From contig NC_063437.1 in NCBI RefSeq assembly GCF_020379485.1, positions 15,463,726 to 15,527,725 of the forward strand: 64,000 bases of DNA. Reading direction: 5' to 3'. Under the pieces are notes generated by a model. The model was not told where the DNA came from. It saw only the letters and a list, made by a program, of their open reading frames with translations, and made no database searches. A program made the translations under genes and the position numbers. The stretch comes from Brassica napus. Lineage: Eukaryota; Streptophyta; Magnoliopsida; Brassicales; Brassicaceae. Shown here in pieces: positions 23,284 through 34,710 of this stretch; positions within the stretch are counted from its first letter, which is position 1; the number at the start of each line of letters is the position of its first letter.

Positions 23284-24400
23284 ATTAAGATTTAAACATC
23301 TATCTTAAAATATAAAATATAGATATTAACTAAATATAAAGTATAAGAAAGAGAAATACTCAATATATATAAAAATAAATAATAAGTAAATATTATAAAT
23401 ATATAAATATACGAATTATATATACAATAATAAGTACATGCACAATTTTTAAAAAATGGAAAGAGTACATTAAATATTAAACATCTATCTTAAAATGTAA
23501 AATATAGATATTAAGTAAATAAAAAGTATAAGAAAAAGAAATACACAACTTAAAAACAATGGAAAAAGTATATTAAGATTTAAACATCTATCTTAAAATA
23601 TAAAATATAGATATTACGCAAATAGAAAGTATAAGAAAAGGAAATACACAATTTAAAAAATGGAAAAAGTACATTAGTATTTAAACATCTATCTTAAAAT
23701 GTAAATCTATCTTAAATTATAAAATTATTAGTAAATAGAAAGTATAAGAAATAGAAATACACAATATAAAGAAAAATAAATAATAAGTAAATATATATTA
23801 TAAGAAAATACCCAATTTAAAAAATGGAAAATTACATTAAGATTTAAAAATATATCTTAAAATTTAAAATATAGATATTACGTAAATAGAAAGTATAACA
23901 AATGGAAATATACAATTTAAAAAAAAAAAGAGAAAACGTACATTAAGATTTAAACATCTATATTAAAATATAAAATAGAGATATTAAGTAAATAAAAAGT
24001 ACAAGAAATGGAAATACATATACAGGAAAATAAATAATAAGTAAATAATATAAATATATAATATATGAATTATATATATAATAATAAGTAAATACACAAT
24101 TTGTTTTAAAAAATGGAAAAAGTTCATTAAGCATTAAACATCTATCTTAAAATATAAAATATATGATAAAAGTAAATACACAATTTAAAAAAAAATGGAA
24201 AAAGTACATTAAGATTTAAATATCTATTTTAAAATATAAAATATAGATATTACGTAAATAAAAAATATAAGAAATGGAAATAAACATTTTAAAAAATGGA
24301 AAAAGTACATTAAGATTTAAACATTGATCTTAAAATGTACATATATCTTAAAATGGTAGTAAATTATATAAAAATGGAAATACCACATTTAACAAAAAAA
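23284..24400 (+). repeat. Diverged tandem array of about 100-130 bp units
   Basis: About nine degenerate units contain, in order, ATTAAGATTTAAACATCTAT, CTTAAAATATAAAATATAGA, an AAATAGAAAGTATAAG segment and an ACACAATTTAAAAAATGG segment. It lies inside the Helitron at 21458-25948. Confidence 0.75.
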
Positions 24401-24508
24401 AAAAAAAAATGTATAGTTTTACATCAAGAAAGTCCCTATAAAACTCATTATTCCATCAACATCAACCTCACACTATCAAGGAAAACTTCAAAGCACTCGA
24501 GCAAAAAA

Positions 24509-24675
24509 ATGGTTCCACCATCAACTCTTGCCGTCCCAAAAACCTTTAATGACCTTGAAAGAGATTTTTTATAACAACGAACTTTTTGTTAGGTGGATTC
24601 ATTGTTGGGAAACCCGCAACTTTCAAAAACCAAACTTATTCATGGGAATTGAATTGCTTTTCATAGACTCAAATG
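24509..24675 (+). pseudogene. Frameshifted RPA70-like OB-fold fragment carried by the Helitron
   Basis: An ATG at 24509 opens MVPPSTLAVPKTFNDLERD and then stops in a T-run. One base later, in another frame, the sequence continues VRWIHCWETRNFQK and PNLFMGIELLFID. The second part has the look of the replication protein A OB-fold found in plant Helitron RPA-like genes (pattern R-x-W-x-R-N-x-x-K...ELxxIDxxLLD). The break looks like an indel in the homopolymer near 24568. Only the start of the domain remains, so it cannot encode a working protein. Identification is by motif memory. Confidence 0.55.
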
Positions 24676-25920
24676 TATTCTTACAAATTTAAATTAATCA
24701 AATCCATAATTTTATTGTTAATATTCGTACCAACTCTTTCATGATCAAACCATTACAGTTAATAATCATTCAAGCGTTTATCCCGAAACACTTCCTTCCT
24801 CGCCAAATCAGGTATTGGTTCATGTTGGTTTAGTATTGTTTTTGGTTTATTAACCAGTTTAGGATGGTCCTATTGTAAATATAATTTAAGTTGGTTTAGC
24901 ATATATTATGCTTAAAATAACTTAAATTAAATAATAGTAATATTATGCTTAAAATATAATTTTAGAGAGTTTTCAAATATAGTTTACAGAACATTATAGG
25001 TGATGAATTTAATTTATTAAATTCATTTATTATTTAAAACTAAGTTTTTTTAAAAAACATTCTGAGTTATAAATATCAATTATGGATTGGTGAGTATAAC
25101 ATGAAGACAAAACTATAAATATTTGATTTTCAAGATAAGAAATTCAGCTTTTATTCAGTTACTCAATATATAATATCTTGAATTATTTTTAAAAAATATA
25201 CATAATTTATATATATAGATTAATCTTCCAAACTTAAACAATTATATTATATATGAATGATGTTTTTAAATAAAAATAATTTCTGATGTAAAATAAAAAA
25301 TAAAAAAAACAAATGGTTATTTTTAAATAAAGGAAGTAATTTACATTATACTATCATTTAACAAGTATTAGATATGTTTTGATATATCATTATTTTCTAT
25401 ATCCAGAAAACAATAAATTGTTAAACATCAATATTATCTAGGTTAAGTATACGAACAACACAAATTCAAACATCAAAAAATATTTACATAAACATTATAA
25501 TACAATAATTTAATCAAAAAATACAATTCGAAAAAACAATATTCAAAAGAATAGTTATATACTTAATATGTGAAAATCAAAGATATTTTTGCTAAAATTG
25601 TACTTACCTGGCCAAGGAGATCGACCATCTTTTTACGGATCGACCGATTGTTGAGCATGTGGTCGATCCAAAAATACTCTGCAGTTTAATTAAATATCTA
25701 AACATTTATTCCAACACTCAACATATAGTTTTGCTAAATATGTTAACTAGATAGCCAACAAAATTACAAAAAAAGATATTTAAATAGTAAAAAATATGTT
25801 AATTTAACGTGTTAAAATATAAAAATAAATTTTAATTATGACATGCATCTTAACATTTATATAAATATATATCATAACCTAAATATAAATAATTTAACAA
25901 CTTAAATTAGAAAAAAAAAT

Positions 25921-25948
25921 CCCGGGCGTAGCCCGGGTTAATCCCTAG
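25921..25948 (+). other. Helitron 3' hairpin and CTAG terminus
   Basis: A perfect 7-bp stem CCCGGGC/GCCCGGG with loop GTA, then TTAATCCCTAG. The same architecture occurs at about 1990-2017 and 36680-36706. Confidence 0.85.
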
Positions 25949-26039
25949 TACTAATAAAGCCTCTTATGAATATCCTTTTAAAAATTGTTATGGGAAATTA
26001 TTATTTTTCATTCAGATTGTGATTCTCTTGATAAAAAAA

Positions 26040-26063
26040 TCACCTGATTATTATTATTATTAG

Positions 26064-26095
<32 letters not shown>

Positions 26096-26126
26096 GTTTT
26101 ATTATTATTATTATCATTTTTATTGT
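26040..26126. repeat. ATT trinucleotide microsatellite
   Basis: About 25 ATT units interrupted by TAGTTTT twice, decaying into TTATCATTTTTATTG. Confidence 0.9.
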
Positions 26127-26190
26127 TATTAGTGGCACATTAATAGAATAAGAATACCTTTACAAATTACAACATATATGGTCGAACTCT

Positions 26191-26650
26191 TTTTTTTTTT
26201 GTCACAGAAATTTCATTAATAATAAAAAGAGAGAATGTACCCAAAACATGGCACAAACTCAGAAGTCTATTACACAGAAGATAAAATATGAAGAGCCTTT
26301 TTGGCTAAGGTATCAACAATCGAGTTCTTTGATCGGGGGAGATAAGAGAAACCGATTGATGCAAATCCAGAGGAGATCGAACGGATGTTGGAGCCAATTC
26401 CGATGACTTCTTTAGACTATAGGTTGCTGGAGATAGCTCTGATGAGCGTTGAATTGTCGAAGAAAGCCTTGAATTTTGGGAACTCTAAAGTTAGCTCCAA
26501 GCAAAGGACCGATCGCATCGCGATAGCCTTTGCGAGTAGGGGAAAACCAATGTAGCAATGACCCAAGGATCCATGGACCGGAGCTTCTAGATCGTGGCCT
26601 GGGGGACTCTCCTTTACTTCACAACAAGAATGTAACAGATGTATACACAA
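26191..26650 (-). mobile_element. LINE (L1-type) 3' remnant with RNase H-like coding relic
   Basis: On the minus strand, 26650-26417 reads as a broken frame containing AIAMRSVLCLELTLEFPK and KAFFDNSTLIRAIS. This is the pattern of the RNase H-like (RVT_3) domain at the C-terminus of plant LINE polyproteins. Downstream frames are interrupted by stops. The element ends in CTGTGAC followed by poly(A), visible as a T-run at about 26189-26199 on the plus strand. It is 5' truncated and dead. Its C-before-poly(A) end matches the micro-retroinsertions. Confidence 0.7.
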
Positions 26651-26654
26651 TTTT

Positions 26655-26699
26655 GAAGAAATTTATCTTTTTTTTTGGCCAATAGAAGAAATTAATCTT
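26655..26699 (-). mobile_element. Micro-retroinsertion next to the LINE remnant
   Basis: 15-bp repeats GAAGAAATTTATCTT (26655-26669) and GAAGAAATTAATCTT (26685-26699) differ at one position and flank a 15-bp insert, which on the minus strand is TATTGGCC followed by A7 or more. Confidence 0.7.
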
Positions 26700-27085
26700 A
26701 ATTTTCTGAAATCCTTTGATGCAGCAGATGTATACACAATCAGTAGGATTGAAATATGGCTCTTCGCGTTGAACCGTTGAGAACACTCAACTTCTTAAAA
26801 TAGTTCAGCCAACTTCTAATAATCCATGCTTAACTCAATCTCCCTTGAGTTTAACTCCCACTAAGAACAAAAAAACGCATACTCTACGAAGCAAGGGATG
26901 TGACAGTTTGTTGTTTGCGGCCGATTGTGTTGTCTAGTCTAGTCCTTGCAAAAGCACGTTGAACCATCTCTTTCCAATCCAGGTGCCATGACCTAGTTCA
27001 AAATCCAGCGAGCTAAGCTTACGATGTCAGCGTGATTCACATCTAGAACTAGTTGGACCACTTAAATGACTGTGGTTGGACCATG

Positions 27086-27291
27086 TTTTAGTCTTAGACC
27101 ATGGGGCAAGGGGGCCTAGGCCCCGGGGCCCAAACTTTTTTTTCCATATATAATATCAACAAGGGTCCGATTTTTAGAAAAAAATAGGTATAAAGGGGCC
27201 CAAAAAATTCAAATTAGTTATATATGTACGTAAAAAAAATATTAAAATTTATTTTGCCCAAGGGCCCATAGATTCATTGGGCCGGCCCTGA
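27086..27291. mobile_element. Probable DNA-transposon remnant rich in GGGCCC
   Basis: The sequence has GC-rich ends (GGGGCAAGGGGGCC, AGGCCCCGGGGCCC on the left; AAGGGCCC, GGGCCGGCCCTGAG on the right) around an AT-rich centre. A CAGGGCCGGCCC terminus is typical of some plant hAT-like elements. I could not define both ends or a target duplication. Confidence 0.35.
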
Positions 27292-27297
27292 GTCTAA

Positions 27298-27592
27298 GAG
27301 CATCTCCATTAGTGAACTTATGGGGGTTCACACAGATTCCCAAAAAAAATATATTAAAATAATGAATAGTGATGAACCTGGCTCTTCTCAACTCTTCCCA
27401 GTGAACCTGGCTCTTCTCAACTCTTCCCAGTGAATCTGTGTCTGACGGGTTCATCACTGTTTCGTGGGTTTCACGACACGTGGTGGTCCACAATTAGTTC
27501 GATTTTTTTTTCTTTTTAAATTAAACAAAAAAATTAATAATAAAAAATTATAAATTTGAATCCGAAGAGGGGGTTCACTAATTGGGATGCTC
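27298..27592. mobile_element. Tourist-like MITE (TAA target duplication)
   Basis: Inverted ends GAGCATCTCCATTAGTGAAC and, from the right, GAGCATCCCAATTAGTGAAC match at 18 of 20 positions. TAA at 27295-27297 and 27593-27595 is the target duplication. It belongs with the element at 7345-7634. Inside, CTCTTCTCAACTCTTCCCAG is duplicated in tandem with a 35-bp period. Confidence 0.9.
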
Positions 27593-27595
27593 TAA

Positions 27596-30500
27596 TAGTC
27601 CGATGATGATCCGGATCACCCACATGTTATAAAAAATGAGATCCATACAATTATCATCATCAAGATCTACATTCTACCATAAACAGTGAGCCCTACCGTT
27701 ATATCTCGTTTTTCAGTTTGTTTTTGCCTTGGAATCACTGTAAACTCCGGCGTATATGAAGGCCACACCATTTTATAGTTTCATTTCTCTCAAAATTCTT
27801 TAATCTTCCATGATATGCAGAAACCCATATGATTTTCTGCTTGCAATCTAAATGTTGTTTTACGAGCTGGATCCAAAAACGTTATAAGGATGCTGCATTC
27901 GTTATTGTTCTTTGATATTAATCCGCAAAGATAGTTAGCTATTTAAAGTAGGTAAGTGGTTTTATTGGAAGACGCAGTGGATTGTTTTGCGAATCCACGA
28001 AAAACAACAATAAATATTTGTATTCACCAATTTAAATATCTGTGAAGATACCTCAACTGTCAAGGGCACTTGTGGTCATAACTCTCTTGTTTCACCAAAA
28101 AAATTGTAGCAGTGATCATTTTTATTGTTAACCTTAATCAAAATTTTAAACTTCGGAAATCTATACCAATTTCCCTATAATTATATCTATGCTTACCAAA
28201 AGTGTTCCACAAATAGTACATCTAAAACTGATAAGCTCCCTAAACTAGTTTAAGAACTATAAACACGCAAACATTTTAGTTTATTCAGAGTTAATATATG
28301 ACATTTGAAGAAAAAACAATGCTGATAAAAGGCATTTTGAAACTGTCTTATATATTTATCAGATAATTTGGCAATTTGTAGTAGCTGGTTTCTGTTGAAT
28401 ACAGATTTGGCAATATGAAAATCGACAGATTTTTTTTTATGGTAATTTGTGAAAGACAACATCCAACAAGGTATTGTGGACAATCTGGAGTCAAATACGG
28501 CATCAGCAAAATTTGGTAAACACTATTATCTCATGGCAGGGCCAGTCACTGAATACAATGATGTCTCATGGTCACTTATCACAGCTAAATTCTCTTCCAC
28601 TAGAATAAATTATTGGATGTTATTTTTTTTCGTGGAATAGTTTGGTGCAATGTGTTAAATATACAAGAACATGTGGAACAAACGTTATGGATGAAAAAGT
28701 TTAACAACAAAATTTATAATATTTTCTACAATAAATATCAAACCTTAACAACACAATTTATAATATGTTCGAGTGGCTTTTGGTTGAAGAACCGTATTTA
28801 TTGATGAAACTATTTTAACACGTACATTATTTTTAATTATTTTCGGGTGTAAACAATAAAATAAAGACTCACGTAACCATAATAGTTGGTATAAGCAAAC
28901 ACAACATATTCGCAGCATAATACGAAACATTTTTTGCTAATGCAATGTGAGTAAGTAACTAAATTTTTTTAAAATATGTCGTTGAACTATTGTGGCTCTT
29001 AAAATTTGTAAATGATAACACATACTGTATTGTTAAGGGCTGAGTTTTTTTTTTGTGTTTGAAAGTTTGTGTTATTAACTTCGAAGTTGATTTGGAAAAG
29101 CGAATAAATGAATACCATTTTTTATAATATAGATTAACCACTTTGATAAAGAAAACCGGGTGAAATGTCATACCAAAAAGCTTGTTGTTTCGCTAATGTT
29201 TTATAGTTATGAATTTGAAGATGACGGAGAGTGAACTAAATTCCCATGTTTCGGTTTCTGGTTCGAGAAAGTTAAAAAAACAGTCTGGAACTCTTTTTGG
29301 TAATTAGAAAAATCGTCGGACTGGTGAACCCTGCATTGTTTGGTGAAAGAAAAATAAACTTTTAACTAAAGATAATGCGACAAGTCGACTGTGTGATATT
29401 TGTGAAAACCTATCAAATGCCTGCATCAGTTCAATGCCATATCTATTCCGACTTCGAAAGGTCAGCTTACGTCTCACCGCGTCCTATGAATATAAAATAA
29501 ATAAGTGGGATCACAATAAAATTTCAAGATTCAAATAATAAATTTTATTTAATTGCTCAAATTTTTTTGTGTGGACCAGTTGCATGCGCTCGTCGCCTTT
29601 GGGGACATGAGGAAACATGAACGACCGTATGACGTACTTCACGGTCCGCACAACACACCACTTGTTTTCCACTTTGTTATCTCTCTTACTTTTGTTTTGT
29701 TAGGTCAATTCTTCGAAATCTAAAAGCTTCTAATAAACTTATTTTATTTCGTTGGTATTTCTCTTAATGGTATTTCGTGGAACAACAATCCCTATCTACA
29801 AAAACTAACAAGTTTATCTACTCATCGTTGGAGTAATTTGAACTTCATAACAATAAAATATGATGTATTTAATTGCAAGTGAACAAGATTGAATTTTGAC
29901 AAATTATTTGGACGATTTTTTATTTAGTTGTTATGGGGCGAGTATGTTTTTTCTACAGTTTGTTATTTTCTTACGTAAACAATTATTACTAATTTGTGTT
30001 TTTATATAGTTTTTTTTGTCCGTTGTATTTTTCATATAGTTAACTTATAGATTTTAAATAAATATTGCAGAATGCATGATTTTTGTATCTTGCTATTTTT
30101 ATGTAGACATTTACTTTATTGATGGCTTTATATTTCCGTAAACGTGTGAATTATTATTTTTGAAACTTATCATAAAATACTATATACGAATGTATTTGAA
30201 AAATGATCATATTTATTAAAACTTATTCAAAAACTAGCGCTACACTTTCATCCATATTGCTGGGGTATTTTCTGGATATGGTAGGAGACATTTCAAAGGA
30301 TAAGAAACTATTTGAAGCAATGCAATCTGATCTGAAAAATGTCTTTTTTAGGTAAAAGATAGAATTCCCTGATTAACAACAATAAATATAAAATAATAAA
30401 TATAGTCGATAAACATAAATATTATAAACTAATAACTTAATATAAATAAAACTATAACCATTTCTTGAAATTTGATTGGAAATTCCTAACTTGGATTACA

Positions 30501-31140
30501 CCAGTTATGCGAGCTAAATAAAAAAACAGAAGTTCTCCTAAACGCACAACAGCTTAGTTATGAAATATATTTACATATATACATCTAACATCTTGGTTAA
30601 GATATATGATAAAATTTAATTATTTAAAGCATCGTATTATGTCGTGACCAAAATATTGTTTGGATCCCTGATAATATGACCCATTAAAAAAATGTTATGG
30701 CGCATATAAAAACTAAGCCACTACTCCAAGAGGCAAGGCTATTTGGCATGACCAAATGCTCTTTCAAGGTTATTTCGAAGACAAAATTGCGTCCTGATTT
30801 ATAAAATTACAGAATTCGGAAATTATTTACAAAATGTTCCAAGAAGATACAGAGGTGAGAATACCTATAGCTTTAAAAAAAGAAAAAAAAAACTAAAGCT
30901 TTTTGTATGCCTTTCATGTTAGGTTCTTCTCTGTTGCAAATGAAACGAAGAATAACACGTAATCGGAAGCCCAGTTTGAAGAAACCGAATATTTCGTTTG
31001 GGCCAAATGCTGAATTGACCTTTATGGATCATGAATTGAAATGTTTTTTGAGCTAACCCTTATTTTACATAACTTTTCTTTTTAATAAAAAGGGACATTA
31101 ATCTAACTATTATGCTTTTAACCATCAACTTATAAAATAC
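27596..31140. other. Intergenic, AT-rich, no gene seen
   Basis: No exon-like coding sequence or RNA gene found. Short ORFs (28250-28483, 28449-28640, 28613-28804, 28745-28930, 28959-29171) lack domains. A weak micro-insertion candidate lies at 30004-30041: ATATAGTT repeats around a 22-bp insert. Confidence 0.5.
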
Positions 31141-31142
31141 TA

Positions 31143-31401
31143 CTCCCTCCGTTTTTTTATATAAGTCGTTTTAGAGGAATTTTTATGTTCCAAATTATAT
31201 GACGTTTTCGGTTTTCTATGTAAAATTTATTAACACTTAATGTTATATGACCAATGATAATATACCTTCTATTTTATTATTGGTTGATTTGTGGTTAGGT
31301 AAATAATTAATGATGTTTTTGTTTAGAAAATATAAAAAATTAATGATTTTTTAATTTACGTGTATAATTCTAAAACGACTTATATTAAAAAACGGAGGGA
31401 G
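31143..31401. mobile_element. Stowaway (Tc1/mariner) MITE
   Basis: Inverted ends CTCCCTCCGTTTTTTTATAT / CTCCCTCCGTTTTTTAATAT with TA on both sides (31141-31142 and 31402-31403). The CTCCCTCCGTTT terminus is diagnostic of plant Stowaway elements. 259 bp, non-coding. Confidence 0.93.
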
Positions 31402-32230
31402 TATTAAATTAAATAATAAAAATAAAAAGAAGAAATTAACTCTTCAGACTTATCATGTGGTGGTGAGGGATTACTCTCTACTGATTACTGAACATCATTG
31501 TCCTAAAATATATGTTTGTGTCTTTTCATGATTAATTGATTCCACACAATATTCCTTTATGTCTCCGAGTTAAAACCCTTAGACCGATGATGTGTTGGTA
31601 AGTGATGCTGCAATAATTTCCGATAATTGTGCCTTTTCATAGAGTATGCATTTTTTTTCCCGCAATCTTTAGAACTTCATTAAGATCTTGATATCAATGT
31701 TACCAAATATTTATTATTTTTAATTTTCATCTTTTTCACTGAATATGCTTTCAAAGATTAACAAAGCATCAATTACAATAAAAACCTGCTATCACCAACT
31801 ATACCTGATATCAAGCTTAACTGCGAGATTTTGACCATGTCTACTTTGTGTGAACTTGAACCCGTTGCTTGACGTTTCTTGACTTTTGTATCATACTACT
31901 AAATTTGGATCTAAATTTCTGAGCCTAAATTTAAATCTCAACATAAATAAATAATTTTGGCAAATACAAATTTATTGTCTGTTCTCGTTGATCGATGCGG
32001 ATATATTCTGTGTTGAGATGAAAAATAAACATGAAACTTTTCTAAAAAAATACTTATTTTCTTAATAGCACAACGGTTTTAAAAAAGACAATGTTTAACA
32101 AATTATGGCAACTTTACAAAACGAATTTTTTTAGTGAAAAAGAACTTCGTAAAACAAAGTTAAAATTAGGGGAAAAATTACTTAGGAGCTCATTTAGAAA
32201 TGTTTCATGTGTCATTAACTATAACAACAA

Positions 32231-33340
32231 CTAGATTTTGACCTGCATGGGTATTTTTTTAAAAAAATATGATATTATTTAATTTTTATATCACTATTTA
32301 GGGTTGGGCAAAAAACTTGAATTCGAAAAATTGAACAATCCGAATAAGTAGTACTAAATCCGACCAGAATTGATTAAATATCCGAATTATTCAAAAATTT
32401 GGTATTTGAAGAACTGAAATCTAATCCGATCCGAACCGAAGTATTTTAGGTATCCAAAATATATTTATATACTTATATATATTAATTATTTTTAGATTAT
32501 ATATATATATATATAAACATCCAGAATATATATGATACTTTTAAGTTTGCTTAAATGCTTGAAAATATATACAAATAATCAAACGTAAATATCATAAATA
32601 GTTAAAATATACTCAAAACTCCAAAAATACTTAATAATTATTAATTCTCTATCCAACTATTTAAACCAAACCTATTTAAATTGATTATCCAAATCCGAAC
32701 CAAATCCTCAAAGATCTGAAATGAACACGAAATTCCAAAAAAGACCCGAAAACGAACCCGAACGCCCACCCCTAATCAGTATTTTATATATATATATATC
32801 CTATATGTGTCATCATAGGTTACAAAATATGTGTTATCATATAATTAATCATATTTTATACGTACCATCAAATAAGTTTTCTTATAATTAATAATATTTT
32901 ATACGTATAATCATATAAATAATCACATAAATTAAATTTTAAAATTTAATGTGAAATATAAAAACCATAATTTAAGTTGGTGTTTGAAATTGGGCTTTGT
33001 ATTGTATTTTTCTTATATATATTGAAAACATTTTTATAATAGTTATTGGAAAATATGTTACTAAAAATCAAATTTTGAATATATGTTTATTTTTGAATGA
33101 ATTTTTGATATAAATCAATTTTAAATTATTATTTTTATTTGAATATATATATATCAAGTAACATTACTTATAGACCAATTACTTTTTTAATATAATGGAC
33201 TTCCAATTTTTTTAGTAGCATAAGTCCATTATTTTTTTTTAACTTACTGCTATCCATGTTTCCAAACAGTACTATTTTTTTTAACTACTATCCATATTGC
33301 CAAACAATCTCAATGTGTACTTCAACTTTAATAATATAGA
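32231..33340 (-). mobile_element. Non-autonomous Helitron on the minus strand
   Basis: On the minus strand it begins TCTATATTATTAAAGTTG after a host A and ends AAAATCTAG before a host T. The 3' hairpin is decayed (CCCATGCAGGT). A hAT-like element (32299-32774) is inserted near its 3' end. It splits a 153-bp tandem duplication. Confidence 0.65.
32299..32774. mobile_element. hAT-like MITE nested in a Helitron
   Basis: Ends TAGGGTTGGGCAAAAAAC and (right, reverse complement) TAGGGGTGGGCGTTCGGG form imperfect inverted repeats. TCACTATT and TCAGTATT flank it as an 8-bp duplication with one mismatch. The interior is rich in CCGAA/CCGAACC motifs around AT-rich DNA, as in other plant elements of the GGTTCGGGTT type. 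Confidence 0.75.
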
Positions 33341-33500
33341 TTACTTACTCCCCATGTTTTTAAAAGATGCATGTTTATGCAAAACGAATCTTTGTAGTGA
33401 AAAAGAACTTTGTAAACAAAGTTAAAATTAGGGGGAAAAGTTACTTAGGAGCTGATTTAGAAATGTTTCATGTGTCATTAACTATAACAACAATTATTTA

Positions 33501-33718
33501 CTCTCCATGTTTTTAAAAGATGCATATTTATGTGTTTGTACACATTAAAAACATAAATTTTGATAATAAGTTTATTTTTTTATAAATATCATTTTCCCAT
33601 AATTTTAAATCTATAATATTTAAAAGTTTTTTTTGAAGTTTACAATTTATCATATTAACTAATAAAAATGCATTAAAATACATTTTTTTAAAAAATTATC
33701 TTTTAAAATCAGATGGAA
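33501..33718. mobile_element. Mariner-type MITE, TA-flanked
   Basis: Left end CTCTCCATGTTTTTAAAAGA and reverse-complemented right end TTCCATCTGATTTTAAAAGA are similar, with TA on both sides (33499-33500 and 33719-33720). A truncated copy of its left end lies at about 33349-33379, created by the 153-bp duplication. Confidence 0.65.
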
Positions 33719-33719
33719 T

Positions 33720-34523
33720 AAAAAGGAAGCACTCTTTTTTAGCACTTTTTATTATCTTCACAAACATAAAAACAGTAGAGGCACCTGACTCCCACCATCA
33801 TATTTCCGTCCGCCATAGCTAAAGTTACTTTTTATTCATGTTTTTCTTAATAGGATTTTTACTAATAAAAGTGCTAGTTGTAGACTTTCGTTTGTGAGTT
33901 TATGCTTTAAATGGGTTGTGTTATTATCTCAAAATGTACGTATATGAAGAATGTTTAATACAATAACTCTGACCTATCCACTATTATATTATTTTTTATT
34001 AAGCACCCCCTTATAAGCACTGGGGTTAAAGATGTCTTTAGTGTGTTGAAATCATCATTAATGTATTTTTCTATTTTTTTCTCTAAAATAAGAAATTCTA
34101 TAATAGAGATAAATTTGTTTTCAACGTATTCTTCATTCTTTTTCTTTAAAAATGAATATTTTTGATATATATTTTTTATAATTTTACAAATAATATCTTT
34201 TATTTGTAAAAGTTAAAAACCAACCCAATTTAGTTTAACATTCATAAAATTATGATATTATTTACACTGAATATTTTTATAGAAACTGTTATGTAAATAA
34301 AAAGTATGATTATATTTTTTATATAAACGGTATATTTTCACTAAAAAATATTTGTTTTGCTTAAAATTGTTAAAGTAAAAAGTTAAAAGATCATTTTGTG
34401 AAAAAAAATATGCTTATATTATAGAGGAATGCTATTTTTTCCTTTAAATATAGATGTAAAAATAACAATCTCTATTTTAGAAAAAAAAATAAAATAGGGT
34501 TGAAGTGATTTTACCTCTAAATA
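33720..34523. other. Intergenic, transposon-derived AT-rich DNA
   Basis: No gene. CTCTATTTTAG-type motifs here and at 36720-36745 suggest that an older MITE (roughly 34030-36745, TAA on both sides) is split by the Helitron at 34524. This is weakly supported. Confidence 0.35.
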
Positions 34524-34657
34524 TCAATACAATACTAAAAGGGGGATATAAGCCATGGAGAGGGTGTCCACGTAGGATAGGAAAATCAACCAATCAGAGA
34601 GCCCGAAATTGCCACGTCATCTCATTATTTTTTCGTAAAAAAACAATGCGAAGGAAA

Positions 34658-34710
34658 GGATCGAACCCGGGTTAGTAAGACATAAATATATGGCAGTTAC
34701 CACTAAGCCA
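34658..34710 (-). other. tRNA-like relic with Pol III A and B boxes
   Basis: On the minus strand TGGCTTAGTGG (34700-34710) matches the A-box consensus TRGCNNAGTGG, and GGTTCGATCC (34658-34667) matches the B box GGTTCGANTCC in all but one spacer base. CCCGGGTTCGA resembles a T-arm. The remainder does not fold into a cloverleaf with an acceptor stem, so this is a tRNA-derived fragment or part of a SINE rather than a gene. Confidence 0.55.

Larger units (their letters stand above)
21458..25948 (+). mobile_element. Large non-autonomous Helitron with repeated 5' ends
   Basis: It starts TCCTTACTAATAAAAGGG after a host A and ends CTAG before a host T. The 3' hairpin CCCGGGC-gta-GCCCGGG (25921-25937) lies 11 bp before the end. 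The interior is very AT-rich and built of tandem repeats at several scales (169 bp, 828 bp, about 100-130 bp), with a decayed RPA-like OB-fold fragment at 24509-24675. No Rep/helicase domain remains. The extent is inferred from matching termini; more than one element could be fused here. Confidence 0.75.
32117..33497. repeat. 153-bp tandem duplication interrupted by a Helitron
   Basis: CAAAACGAAT...AAAGTTAAAATTAGGGG...CATTAACTATAACAACAA occurs at 32117-32230 and again at 33380-33493. Copy starts are 1263 bp apart, of which 1110 bp is the Helitron, leaving a 153-bp unit. The end of the unit includes the first 30-odd bases of the MITE at 33501. Confidence 0.8.

Noticed and set aside
28250..29171. 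Cluster of short ORFs
   Set aside because: Lengths of 60-77 codons in AT-rich DNA with no coding signature or similarity I recognise.
34658..34710. A functional tRNA gene
   Set aside because: The A and B boxes are good, but there is no matching acceptor stem or proper anticodon arm, and it sits inside a Helitron.
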